Notes under the pieces: model-generated
Told to the model about the DNA's origin: nothing
What the model saw: the letters and a program-made list of their open reading frames with translations, nothing else
The model's database searches: none
Position numbers and translations under genes: made by a program
From: Treponema parvum
Lineage (GTDB): Bacteria; Spirochaetota; Spirochaetia; Treponematales; Treponemataceae
Direction: 5' to 3'
DNA: 64,000 nucleotides
Assembly (NCBI RefSeq): GCF_017893945.1
Contig: NZ_CP054257.1
Location: 2,294,001 to 2,358,000 of the forward strand
In this document: one piece after another, positions 20,016 to 29,036 of the stretch
How the letters are laid out: each line of letters begins with the position of its first letter
Position numbering within the stretch: the first letter of the stretch is position 1

Positions 20016-20876
20016 TTGAATATCGATACTTTAGTGGAAAGAATTCTTGATTCTTACGATAAATACGGCGGCGTAAACCGCACGGAAACCGAAAATTTCC
20101 CGAACAGAGAAAACGTTGTTTTTATTCTTCACGACCTGCAGTGGCTTATTTTTCCGGGATTTAATACGGCGGATTTTATCGAAGGCGAAAATTTGCGTTA
20201 CGCTGCCGGTCTTCGCGTAAACCGCGTAATTTCAATGCTCACGGCGGAAATAAAAAAAGCTATGGTATATGCGGCGGCAAATAAACGCTGCGAAGATTCC
20301 AAGCAGCCGCGCTGTTTTGAACTTGCAGAAAAAACCGCTTTGGCTCTTGTAGATGCCATTCCCGACATACGTAAAGCGATAAATCTTGACGCGCAGGCTA
20401 TTTTAAACGGCGATCCGGCCGCAAAGAGCATCGAAGAAGTTATACTCTCATATCCAGGGCTTGAAGCAATCTTAATTTACCGGTTGGCGCATTTTCTGTT
20501 CAAAAAAGAAGTTCCCATCATCCCAAGAATAATGAGCGAGTACATACACGGGAAAACCGGCATAGACATACATCCCGCAGCGGAAATAGGAGAATCATTT
20601 TTTATCGATCACGGCACGGGAATAGTAGTAGGCGAAACGACCGTAATAGGAAAAAACGTCAAACTCTACCAGGGAGTAACGCTCGGCGCCTTAAGCGTGA
20701 GCAAGTCCATGAAAAACAAAAAGCGGCATCCCACGATCGAAGACGACGTAACTATTTATTCGGGAGCGACGATTTTAGGCGGAGAGACAATCATAGGCAA
20801 GGGATGCACCATAGGCGGTAACACATGGGTCACAAAATCCGTTCCGCCGGGTACTACTTTTTTACAGGAAAAATAG
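20016..20876 (+). CDS. cysE: serine O-acetyltransferase
   Basis: The enzyme acetylates L-serine with acetyl-CoA, the first step of cysteine synthesis. Residues 1-180 are the helical N-terminal part. From about 185 the left-handed beta helix of hexapeptide repeats begins (HPAAEIGESFFIDHGTGIVVGE), containing the catalytic His of IDHGTG, and runs on through the trimer-type repeats to GCTIGGNTWVTKSVPPGT. The start is TTG at 20016 with AGAGG six bases upstream; no ATG fits. At 286 residues it belongs to the longer EpsC-like type. Confidence 0.9.
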   Translation: MNIDTLVERILDSYDKYGGVNRTETENFPNRENVVFILHDLQWLIFPGFNTADFIEGENLRYAAGLRVNRVISMLTAEIKKAMVYAAANKRCEDSKQPRCFELAEKTALALVDAIPDIRKAINLDAQAILNGDPAAKSIEEVILSYPGLEAILIYRLAHFLFKKEVPIIPRIMSEYIHGKTGIDIHPAAEIGESFFIDHGTGIVVGETTVIGKNVKLYQGVTLGALSVSKSMKNKKRHPTIEDDVTIYSGATILGGETIIGKGCTIGGNTWVTKSVPPGTTFLQEK

Positions 20877-20984
20877 AGCCTCCAAGCAAAGCCGCTGCAA
20901 GGAAGCTCTATCGTCCAGCCAAGCTGAACGTTGGAGAGAGTTTATCAGCTTATTTACAAGCTAAGTTAAGGATAACCCCTAAAT

Positions 20985-21482
20985 ATGCATAAGTCAAGTT
21001 TTTTTAAATATATAAGAATCAGGCCTCTCGACGTCGTAATTTTGGCGATCTTTGCCGCGGTTTTGTTTTTTTCGGTACTCGCGCTGCGCAATACGCCCGA
21101 GCGGGATCCCGTTTTAATAATAGATTCGCCGTTCGGTCAATATATTTACGAACTCGACAAAGACAGGGAAGTTAAGATCAAGGGTTTGATCGGAATTTCA
21201 GTGATAAAAATTGAAAACGGAAAGGCAAAATTCGATTCGTCTCCGTGTCCCAATCAAACCTGCGTAACCGGCGCTCCGATAAGTAAAAATTTCGAATGGC
21301 TGGCCTGCATGCCGAACCAGGTTTTTATTCACATAGAAGACAGGGACGTCCCGCACTCCGGCGGCGCCGGAAAGAAAAACAATTCCTCTTCGAATCGGAG
21401 CGGCGGTAAACTCGGCGCTGATAAAGACAAGAATGCGGGAGATGCAAAAAGAGGGGACGGCGTAGACGCTATGTCGTTTTAA
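20985..21482 (+). CDS. membrane-anchored NusG domain II-like protein
   Basis: The 165-residue protein has one N-terminal membrane helix (about 16-34, VVILAIFAAVLFFSVLAL) and an extracytoplasmic domain of the NusG_II type (PF07009). The signature CPNQTCVTGAPISK and then WLACMPNQVFIHIE is at about residues 85-118. The family is often near Rnf or heme/flavin export genes, but no such partner is visible here. The last 45 residues are a charged Gly/Asn/Lys tail. Confidence 0.75.
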   Translation: MHKSSFFKYIRIRPLDVVILAIFAAVLFFSVLALRNTPERDPVLIIDSPFGQYIYELDKDREVKIKGLIGISVIKIENGKAKFDSSPCPNQTCVTGAPISKNFEWLACMPNQVFIHIEDRDVPHSGGAGKKNNSSSNRSGGKLGADKDKNAGDAKRGDGVDAMSF

Positions 21483-21614
21483 AGGCGTCCGGCTGAAGGC
21501 GGTCGGTCGATCTATCGAATAAGGACGCCGGCAGCACGGCGCTTTAACTGCGGTGCGAATTCCGTCTATGCGCTGCTGTGCGGTGCGGAGAAAGTTAGAA
21601 AAAACCGGAGGAAT

Positions 21615-22970
21615 ATGGCAAAAAAATCAAATTCAATCATTTTTTGCTGTTCTGCATGCGGATACACTCACCCTAAATGGCTCGGCCGATGTCCGGAATG
21701 CGGCAGCTGGAACACGCTTGAAGAATATATCGAAAGTCCGGCTGCAGGATCGGTTTCAGGCAAAGCAGGCGAGAAGCCGCCTAAAATCAAACCTGTTCCG
21801 CTTGAAAACATAAAAACCGAAGACAGAGGGCGGATTTTTACGGGCATAAGCGAATTTGACAGGGTTTTAGGCGGAGGAGCCGCAAAGAGGTCGGCGATTT
21901 TAATCGGCGGAGAACCGGGAATAGGAAAATCCACTCTTCTTTTGCAGGCGGCCGCAAAATACGCTGAAAGCTCGGGCGCCAAAACTCTCTATGTCAGCGG
22001 AGAAGAATCGGCGTCGCAGATAAAAGACAGAGCCGAAAGGCTCCGCCTAAGAGCTCCTACGGTGGAAATTCTTTGTTCCACAAGGCTTGAAGACATACTT
22101 TCCGCCCTTGACAGGACGTCTCCCGTATTCACAATCATAGATTCAATCCAGACCGTAAATTCCTTTGAAGCTGGCGCTATCCCCGGTACTGTAAATCAAC
22201 TCAAATACTGTGCAAACGAGCTTATCGGCTGGATAAAGGAACGCGACGGCGTAATGATAATGACCGCGCATATCACAAAGGAAGGATCGATAGCGGGGCC
22301 GAAATCGCTTGAACACATGGTCGACACCGTGATTTCCTTTGAAGGAATAAACAACGAATTCCGTTTTTTGCGCGCGCAAAAGAACAGGTTCGGTTCCGTC
22401 GACGAACTGGGAATACTTTCCATGACCGAAAAAGGCCTTGAAGCTGCGAGAGACCCTGAATCAATGTTTATTACGAAAAGGCAGGGAGAGCAGCCGGCAG
22501 GAGTGGCGACGGCAGTGGTATTTGAAGGCAGCCGAGTGTTTTTGGTTGAAATTCAGGCGTTGACAGTTCCCGCAAAAGCCGCAATCACGCGCGTATACAG
22601 CGAAAAGATAGATTCAGCACGGGTAAGCCGGATCGCAGCCGTGCTTGAAAAAAGGCTGGGTATAAGATTCTCCGATCAGGACATTTATATAAACGTCGCA
22701 GGAGGAATACGGCTTTCCGAAAGCGCCATTGACGCATCCCTGGCGGCGGCGCTTTATTCGGCGCGCACCGACATCGCGGTGCCTGCAAACACCGCTTTAT
22801 GCGGGGAATTGAGCCTTGCAGGCGAAATACGCCCTGTAAACCGGCTCAGGCAAAGGATAAAGGCGGCGGAAGCCTTGGGGTACACAAAAATCTATGCGCC
22901 CGAAAAAGAAGAAGGCGCCTTTGCGGTAGCGACCGTAAAGGACATGGTAAAGGCCTTATTTGGAAAATAA
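21615..22970 (+). CDS. radA: DNA repair protein RadA (Sms)
   Basis: RadA is a RecA-like ATPase and branch-migration factor in recombination. Visible are the zinc finger C12-C15/C26-C29, the Walker A GGEPGIGKST at 98-107, the RadA-specific KNRFG motif (AQKNRFGSVDELG, about residue 253) and a C-terminal Lon-like domain. Length (451) is normal. GGAGG precedes ATG 21615. Its 3' end overlaps the convergent TraB-family gene by 15 bp. Confidence 0.95.
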   Translation: MAKKSNSIIFCCSACGYTHPKWLGRCPECGSWNTLEEYIESPAAGSVSGKAGEKPPKIKPVPLENIKTEDRGRIFTGISEFDRVLGGGAAKRSAILIGGEPGIGKSTLLLQAAAKYAESSGAKTLYVSGEESASQIKDRAERLRLRAPTVEILCSTRLEDILSALDRTSPVFTIIDSIQTVNSFEAGAIPGTVNQLKYCANELIGWIKERDGVMIMTAHITKEGSIAGPKSLEHMVDTVISFEGINNEFRFLRAQKNRFGSVDELGILSMTEKGLEAARDPESMFITKRQGEQPAGVATAVVFEGSRVFLVEIQALTVPAKAAITRVYSEKIDSARVSRIAAVLEKRLGIRFSDQDIYINVAGGIRLSESAIDASLAAALYSARTDIAVPANTALCGELSLAGEIRPVNRLRQRIKAAEALGYTKIYAPEKEEGAFAVATVKDMVKALFGK

Positions 22971-24173
22971 ACCGCTCAGCCCCACAAAGGACGCGCCGGC
23001 GACAAAGGTTCCGATCGAACTTCCCAAGCTCGATAAAAGAAAGACCAAAAGAACTCTTGAAATCCTGTTTTTATAAATTCCTTTCAAGCTCATTATGTCG
23101 GTCTGAATGCTTTCCATGTCGGAAACTTTAGGCTTTCGGACTATAGCCTGTACAAGCCCCGAAACCATTCCTGCTCCTATAAAAGGCGAAAGCGACGTTA
23201 TGGGCGCGGCAATGCCTGCACAGATTACGGTTAAAGGATGTCCGAACGCAAGAGCGGCGCCCAAGGCGGAAAGAAGAGCGTTCCACAGTATCCATGAACC
23301 TACCATGGCCTTGCCCGTATCTATTCCGCCGAATAAAAAACCTGCGGCTATGAGAGCGACTATAACGGAAGGAATTATCCAAGCTAAAACCTTTGCGCTG
23401 ATTTTTTGCTCCGGAAGCGTTTCAATATCCGTCGTATCGGAAGTTTCCAGCCCGGCGGCAATGGATTCAAGGTGTTTTTGCACTCCGGCAAGATGCCCCG
23501 CTCCTATGACGGCAAGAATTTTATTGCCTTCGGCAGTCCAAATGTGCGACGCTAAAAAACGATCTCTTTCGTCTATAAGAACTTCCTTTACAACCGGCAT
23601 AAATTCCGCAAGTTCCGCCATCATTGAATCCATTTCATTCGATTTTTTTAGCGATTCTATTTGTTCTGCGGAAACTTTTTCGTTTGAAAACGCGCTTGCC
23701 AAAAGAGCCGAAACGAGTTTGCTTTTTCCCCAAAGCGAATTTTTAAGCCAGGCACGGCGCAATGTGATGTGTATTGGACGGTCGACCATCGCAACTGGAA
23801 TATTCATTTCAGAGGCCTTTTCCACCGCAGCTTTCATTTCGTCCCCCGGACGTATACCTATGTTCTGCCCCATTCGGCGCTGAAAAGAAGAAAGAACCAA
23901 ATTTGCCAGAAGAAGAAATCCTTCTTTCTTTTTTAAAACGCTCACTATGTCCAAATTGCGCCACGAAGACGGATTTATCATTGCTTCATAGCGTTTTTGA
24001 TCCAATTCCACGGCCACACAATCGGGAGCAATTTTGCTCACGGCATTTTGCACTTCTTCAACGCTTTCCGGTGAAATATGCGCCGTTCCTATCAAAATAA
24101 ATTCCCGGCCGTTAAGAAAGAGTCTTTTTTCCGTTCTGTTTGTTCCGCTTGCTCCGCCGTCGATTTCACTCAT
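22956..24173 (-). CDS. TraB/PrgY-family membrane protein
   Basis: The protein (405 residues from this start) has the N-terminal TraB domain with the conserved LIGTAHISPESVEEV and VAVELDQKRYEAM motifs and the GAGHLAG motif near residue 235. Four to five membrane helices form the C-terminal third. TraB of Enterococcus limits pheromone signalling, and the fold resembles the Tiki/EreA metalloprotease group, so a membrane-linked hydrolase is possible. The start is taken as ATG at 24173, which overlaps the upstream gene's stop (ATGA) and has GGAG nine bases upstream; the ATG at 24188 is worse placed. Confidence 0.85.
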   Translation of the reverse strand: MSEIDGGASGTNRTEKRLFLNGREFILIGTAHISPESVEEVQNAVSKIAPDCVAVELDQKRYEAMINPSSWRNLDIVSVLKKKEGFLLLANLVLSSFQRRMGQNIGIRPGDEMKAAVEKASEMNIPVAMVDRPIHITLRRAWLKNSLWGKSKLVSALLASAFSNEKVSAEQIESLKKSNEMDSMMAELAEFMPVVKEVLIDERDRFLASHIWTAEGNKILAVIGAGHLAGVQKHLESIAAGLETSDTTDIETLPEQKISAKVLAWIIPSVIVALIAAGFLFGGIDTGKAMVGSWILWNALLSALGAALAFGHPLTVICAGIAAPITSLSPFIGAGMVSGLVQAIVRKPKVSDMESIQTDIMSLKGIYKNRISRVLLVFLLSSLGSSIGTFVAGASFVGLSGLFSK

Positions 24174-25588
24174 GATTGCATACTCCATTCCGCCAGCCTA
24201 TATTCAAAAAACAAAGGCGCTTTCATAGCCAAAACTTGAGAATAAAGTTCCGCGGCGGCCGCATCGTTACCCTGCAAGTCGTAAAATAATCCCATGTAAT
24301 ACAAAAATCTGCCGCGCTTGGTATTGCTGTCCTCTTTTTTTATCTGCAAAAGAGCCGCGTTTTCGGCGTTTATTCCCTTTCCGTCATAAAAAAGGCGAAC
24401 TACCGTGTATTCGACGCTTGACCTATTAAGTTTTTTCATGTGCTTTTCAAGAAAACTTTTGAATTCACCGGTTTTTCCGAGTTTTTTATAGTTGGCGGCG
24501 ATCATTAATACATAAGAAATATTGTTTTGATTCATCGAAAGCGCTTTTTCGAACGCTTTTAGAGAACCTGCGTAATCTTTTTCATGCCAGGCGAGCATGC
24601 CGAGCGATTCGTACGCATAAAAATATTTAGGATTCGTTTCGACGACTTTTTTATAATCCGAATACGCTTCGCTGAGCTTATTCATCTCGTCGTATAAACT
24701 TGCTCTGTAAGCATAGGCTAAAAAATAATCGGGTTCAAGCGAAATTGCCTTTGTCCACGCTTCTTCCGCGCCTTTAAGATCCAGCAGCTGCCGCCTATAA
24801 GTTCCCAAGCTCAGATATATGTCGTAATTTCGGGCGTCGTATTTTGCAGCTTCTTCAACATATGAAAGCGCTTCGCGGTAACGTTCCTCATCGGCGGATA
24901 TCTTTCCAAGGTACAAGAGCGCCCAAGGATCGTGAGCGTTTTTTTCAAGGATGCGGTTAAAAGCGCTTTTTGCGTCGTCGGTTTTGGACAAAAAATACGA
25001 ACTCAGCCCCAGTCCGAACAGAGCGTCTTCATTTTCGGCGTCGCTTAAAAGCGCCTTGTCGTAAAGAGTTTTGGCAAGATTGTAATTGTTTGTTTTCATT
25101 GCGTCGCCGGCAAGCTCAATGTTTGCCCGAACGTTGTTCGGATCGGAGGCGATAATTTTTTTGATATATTCCTGCCGTTTGGAACCGCTGTTCGACGTCT
25201 TTGCTATCACGAGCAAAAGCTCCAAAACTTCAATATTGCCTGGATCCCGCGCTAAAAGATCTTCCGCCAGATGAGACGCTTCGTCTATTCTTCCTGCGGA
25301 CAACAAAAGCGAAGACTTTAATATTGAAATTTGTATATTGTCTTCAAGCGACGGAGGGAGAGTTTCAAAGAGTTTTAACGCTTCATCTATCGAGCCTGTC
25401 TTTAAAGCGGCCTTAAGTTTTTCCGCAAAGACAACCCCGTCGGATTTTTTTGCGGCTCCGCCGGCGTCTGTAGCGGAGGAAGCTCCGCCGGCAGTATTTG
25501 CCGTAAGGCAGCCCGCGCATAAAAATACGGCCGTAAGAGTTAAAATAAGTCTTATTTTTAACTGTTCCTTTTTAAATTTTTTCTTCAT
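24170..25588 (-). CDS. TPR-repeat lipoprotein
   Basis: The 472-residue protein begins with a basic N-terminus, a hydrophobic stretch and a spirochete-type lipobox (VFLCAGC), so it should be lipidated at Cys 27. About ten tetratricopeptide repeats follow (for example ALFGLGLSSYFLSKTDDAK and YAYESLGMLAWHEKDYAGS), a helical scaffold for protein binding. ATG 25588 has AAGGAA upstream. It is translationally coupled to the TraB-family gene. Confidence 0.85.
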   Translation of the reverse strand: MKKKFKKEQLKIRLILTLTAVFLCAGCLTANTAGGASSATDAGGAAKKSDGVVFAEKLKAALKTGSIDEALKLFETLPPSLEDNIQISILKSSLLLSAGRIDEASHLAEDLLARDPGNIEVLELLLVIAKTSNSGSKRQEYIKKIIASDPNNVRANIELAGDAMKTNNYNLAKTLYDKALLSDAENEDALFGLGLSSYFLSKTDDAKSAFNRILEKNAHDPWALLYLGKISADEERYREALSYVEEAAKYDARNYDIYLSLGTYRRQLLDLKGAEEAWTKAISLEPDYFLAYAYRASLYDEMNKLSEAYSDYKKVVETNPKYFYAYESLGMLAWHEKDYAGSLKAFEKALSMNQNNISYVLMIAANYKKLGKTGEFKSFLEKHMKKLNRSSVEYTVVRLFYDGKGINAENAALLQIKKEDSNTKRGRFLYYMGLFYDLQGNDAAAAELYSQVLAMKAPLFFEYRLAEWSMQS

Positions 25589-25627
25589 CGGTTGAATTTC
25601 CTTGTTTCATTAAGTAAACTACGAACA

Positions 25628-27520
25628 ATGTATTCACATCCTATAAAAAAAATCATAGGTCTTCTTGTTCTTTATACCGCTATTATTATCGGTATTTTTA
25701 TCGTTCAATTTAAAAGCGAATCCGTTTTTTCGGAAAATATAGGAGCGCTCAGGTTCACATTCGCCCAAACGGGAACGCAGCAGAATCCCGTTCTAAAAAA
25801 CAGTCTGCAGGCGCTGTTCAAAGGACTGCTGATCTATTTTGACGATAAGGATCCCGTCACCGTACGAGAGGCCGGCTCCGATTCGGTAAAAAACATTACA
25901 CTAATTTCATGGAGCAAGGCAAGTCCCCTTTCATTCGCTCTTCGCTTTACCGAAAATGTTTCGCTCCTGTTTTCCGTTACGGGAACGGGCGACGACGCCG
26001 GCATGACTATACAGGCGGATCTTCCGCGCAATATTGAGTCCGTAACGTTAAATTACAAACCCGCCGGCGGATATAACTTTTCAAGAGAATCCGGAGCCGG
26101 CGCGTACGGCGTAAAAATAGAAGCAAAAGGCAATAAGTATGTTTTAAGTGCATCGAATATTGGTGAAAATAAAATTTCGCTTAACAAAGGTCAATCGGCG
26201 GTAACTTACGCCGTTGTTAAGGACAAAAAGACTTTCTCTTTCGCTTCAGTAGGAAAAACGGCGGCGGCAAGTTCTGCAGCTTATTCGCAAAACATCAAAA
26301 AGCTTGAAAACAATATAATCACGCTCTTTAGAGATTCCGTACAGAATAATTCCCCTCAGCCCCTTACGGAACAGAGCGTCGCCGCATACGTTGCGGTTAT
26401 GGCAAAAAACGGCCAGTACAACGCCGCAATCGACGGTGTTCCCGACCTGTTCAAAAAAGGACAAAAACGCACGTATGTTTCAGCCCCGTACTTTAACACG
26501 CTCGAAAGAATGTTCGCCACGCTTCAAATGCAGTTTGACAACACTTCCCGCATGGTAAGCGAGGCCGTCAGAACAAACAGCTGTGAAATATTTTCTCTTC
26601 CCTATTTAAGCAATTTTGTAATAAAGAACAACAAACTTCAGGACGTCTGGCAGCTGCTTTCCGTTCCTTCCGCCGTCTTATCTTCCGCAAACGGATCGTC
26701 CGCCGTCAGCGCTTCCCAAGCGGCGGGAATCATTTACGTTTACATGAGCTTGATAGATAAATTTCCGGCCTTAGCCGACATGCTCGAAAATTCGATCGAA
26801 CCATGCCTTTCAATAATTGAACAATCCTGTTCATTGCAGACGCAGGCCAACGGAGAAAAACTCGTCGTATCGGAAAACGGGATTCCCCTTAAACCCGCAG
26901 GCGCCGTAAACATCGGTTCCGTCTTGCTCGGTTACGGAACTATGACAAACAACCGTTCTGTAATCGACACGGGATATTCGCTTATAAATTCTTCTTTTGA
27001 AGACATTGCGGCGACGGATCTGTACACATATTCGGAAATATATCCGATCCTTGTAAAAGACAATCCGTATTATCCGCATTTTATCTATCTGGGCGAAAAC
27101 GACTCTCGAACCGTCTGGGCATGGACTTGTGCCGAAAACATTACATACAAAAAAGACGAAGACGGCACGTTTCTTATAGACATTGTTTTTCCGGAAGGAC
27201 TCACGCATTACGTAATATTCGGCGGTATTCCGGATTTCAGAAAAATTCAAATATACGGTATGGATTTCCGAACCGATCCCAGATTTGAAACGTACAATTC
27301 TTCAGGTTACGTTCATTTAAAAGATACCGACATCCTGCTTCTTAAATCGCGGCACAGAAACAACTTGGAAAACGTCAGTATTTTTTACAATAATCCCGTA
27401 CGAATCGTCCAACCGACGGCGACAGAGAGAGTGAGCGCGGAAAACACCGAAGGGCAAAACGCAAAACCCGCAGACTCTTTTGAAAATTCGGAAGTCAAAG
27501 CGAATGAGGCTTCTTATTAA
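25628..27520 (+). CDS. large membrane-anchored protein of unknown function
   Basis: The protein has one N-terminal membrane helix (about 8-26, IIGLLVLYTAIIIGIFIVQF) and a large extracytoplasmic part of some 600 residues with mixed beta and helical segments. No family is recognised. The start ATG 25628 (MYSHPIKK) is preferred over a TTG 36 bp upstream; neither has a strong ribosome binding site. Only 39 bp separate it from the divergent TPR lipoprotein, which suggests shared control. The GH63-like gene follows in the same direction. Confidence 0.7.
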   Translation: MYSHPIKKIIGLLVLYTAIIIGIFIVQFKSESVFSENIGALRFTFAQTGTQQNPVLKNSLQALFKGLLIYFDDKDPVTVREAGSDSVKNITLISWSKASPLSFALRFTENVSLLFSVTGTGDDAGMTIQADLPRNIESVTLNYKPAGGYNFSRESGAGAYGVKIEAKGNKYVLSASNIGENKISLNKGQSAVTYAVVKDKKTFSFASVGKTAAASSAAYSQNIKKLENNIITLFRDSVQNNSPQPLTEQSVAAYVAVMAKNGQYNAAIDGVPDLFKKGQKRTYVSAPYFNTLERMFATLQMQFDNTSRMVSEAVRTNSCEIFSLPYLSNFVIKNNKLQDVWQLLSVPSAVLSSANGSSAVSASQAAGIIYVYMSLIDKFPALADMLENSIEPCLSIIEQSCSLQTQANGEKLVVSENGIPLKPAGAVNIGSVLLGYGTMTNNRSVIDTGYSLINSSFEDIAATDLYTYSEIYPILVKDNPYYPHFIYLGENDSRTVWAWTCAENITYKKDEDGTFLIDIVFPEGLTHYVIFGGIPDFRKIQIYGMDFRTDPRFETYNSSGYVHLKDTDILLLKSRHRNNLENVSIFYNNPVRIVQPTATERVSAENTEGQNAKPADSFENSEVKANEASY

Positions 27521-27590
27521 AAATTAAAAATTTAATACCGTTTTCGCTTTTTTTGTGATATACTTAAAGGTAGCTTTTAGAGGAGTACCT

Positions 27591-29021
27591 GTGAACAGAC
27601 GTGATTTTCCCAAAATCCATTTTTACGATCAGGATTTTGTAGATATTTATGATAAATCTTGGTCTTGGCTTAACGATTATTGGATAAACCCGGCGACGGA
27701 AGAAAAAGATCCGGAAGGTTATTTTATTTATCCCCAGGGAAATTCCTTAATTATCGAACAATTCGAATCCATTTTTTCTTCATTTTTTTTGGTTTATTCG
27801 AACCGCAATTATCCTGCAAATCAAAACATAGATTATTTTTACGCCCGCCAGGAAGAAAACGGCGCCATTCGATGGAAGTACGACATAAGGACAAACAAAC
27901 CCGTTACGGACGAGCAAAACCCTGAAGGCATAGGGATGCCTCTGTTTGCGTGGGCGGAATTTAACCTGTACCATAAATCGGCAAACAAGAGACGTATCCG
28001 CGAAATTATGCCCGTCCTTCAAAAGTATATGGACTGGATAATCGGCGCTTTTAAAAAAGAAAACGGGCTTTTTTCCGTTCCGGCGGTTGCAGGCGGTATG
28101 TTTAACTCTCCCCGAGGGGGAGTTTTTTACCCTGTAGACTTTAATGCCGCAATGGCAATAAACGCCGCATACATGTCAGCTTTGGGCGATATCTTAAACG
28201 ACAAGGATTTGAGCTTTCAGTACAAGCGCATGTATTTTTCGCTAAAGACGCGCATTAATTCAATGATGTGGGATAACGTTACCTTATTTTACCATGATCT
28301 GGACAGCGAAGAGCACCGCCTTCCTCAAAAGACCATCGCCGGTTTTTGGCCGCTTTTAGCCGAAATGCCCAATGCTGATAAGGCAAACGCTCTTATTTCG
28401 CATTTAAACGATCCTAAAACGTTCGGAACAAGCCACCCGTTTCCGTCGCTTTCGGCCGACAGTCCGGACTTTAAAGAATCCGGAGAAGGATTTTGCGGCA
28501 GCGTATTCCCTCCGCTGAATTTTATGATAATAAAGGGGCTTGAAAAATACCAAAGATACGACATGGCGCGCGAATGCGCGATCCGCCACCTTTACTATAT
28601 CTTGGAAGCTCTTCTTCCGAACGATCAAAAAGAAAAAGGCGACGTGTTTGAAGCGTATCTGCCGTGCAAGGAAGGCAAGGCTGTTTTGACCGGCCGTCCA
28701 GATTTTCCGCGTGCGCGTTACATGCCTTACGTAGGGCTTTCTACCATAGCATTGATGATAGAAAACATCATAGGGCTTTCGATAAGTCTGCCCAGAAAAA
28801 CCGTAGACTGGATAATCCCTAATCTTGAAATAATGGGCATTGAAAAACTTTCGCTCAAGAGAAATTTGATCACGATACTGAGCAACAAAAGTCTTCGCGG
28901 ATGGGAAATTCAAATGGAGAGTGAAAAATTGTATTACTTTACCATAAATATTCTTGACCAAAAAAAGAAAACGTTGCCTATACCTTCGGGTAAGTGTTCA
29001 ATGCTTATAGACAAGCTGTAG
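27591..29021 (+). CDS. GH63/MGH1-like glycoside hydrolase
   Basis: This (alpha/alpha)6-barrel protein resembles mannosylglycerate hydrolase and other GH63 glucosidases. Characteristic parts are GMPLFAWAEFNLY, the central FYPVDFNAAMAINAAYMSAL and the C-terminal FEAYLPCKEG with YMPYVGLSTIALMIENIIG. The substrate is unknown. The start is GTG at 27591 with AGAGGAG seven bases upstream; a longer frame starting at 27555 lacks a ribosome binding site. No signal peptide, so it is cytoplasmic. It is followed within 16 bp by ppx. Confidence 0.75.
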   Translation: MNRRDFPKIHFYDQDFVDIYDKSWSWLNDYWINPATEEKDPEGYFIYPQGNSLIIEQFESIFSSFFLVYSNRNYPANQNIDYFYARQEENGAIRWKYDIRTNKPVTDEQNPEGIGMPLFAWAEFNLYHKSANKRRIREIMPVLQKYMDWIIGAFKKENGLFSVPAVAGGMFNSPRGGVFYPVDFNAAMAINAAYMSALGDILNDKDLSFQYKRMYFSLKTRINSMMWDNVTLFYHDLDSEEHRLPQKTIAGFWPLLAEMPNADKANALISHLNDPKTFGTSHPFPSLSADSPDFKESGEGFCGSVFPPLNFMIIKGLEKYQRYDMARECAIRHLYYILEALLPNDQKEKGDVFEAYLPCKEGKAVLTGRPDFPRARYMPYVGLSTIALMIENIIGLSISLPRKTVDWIIPNLEIMGIEKLSLKRNLITILSNKSLRGWEIQMESEKLYYFTINILDQKKKTLPIPSGKCSMLIDKL

Positions 29022-29036
29022 CTTTAAGGAGCAAAT

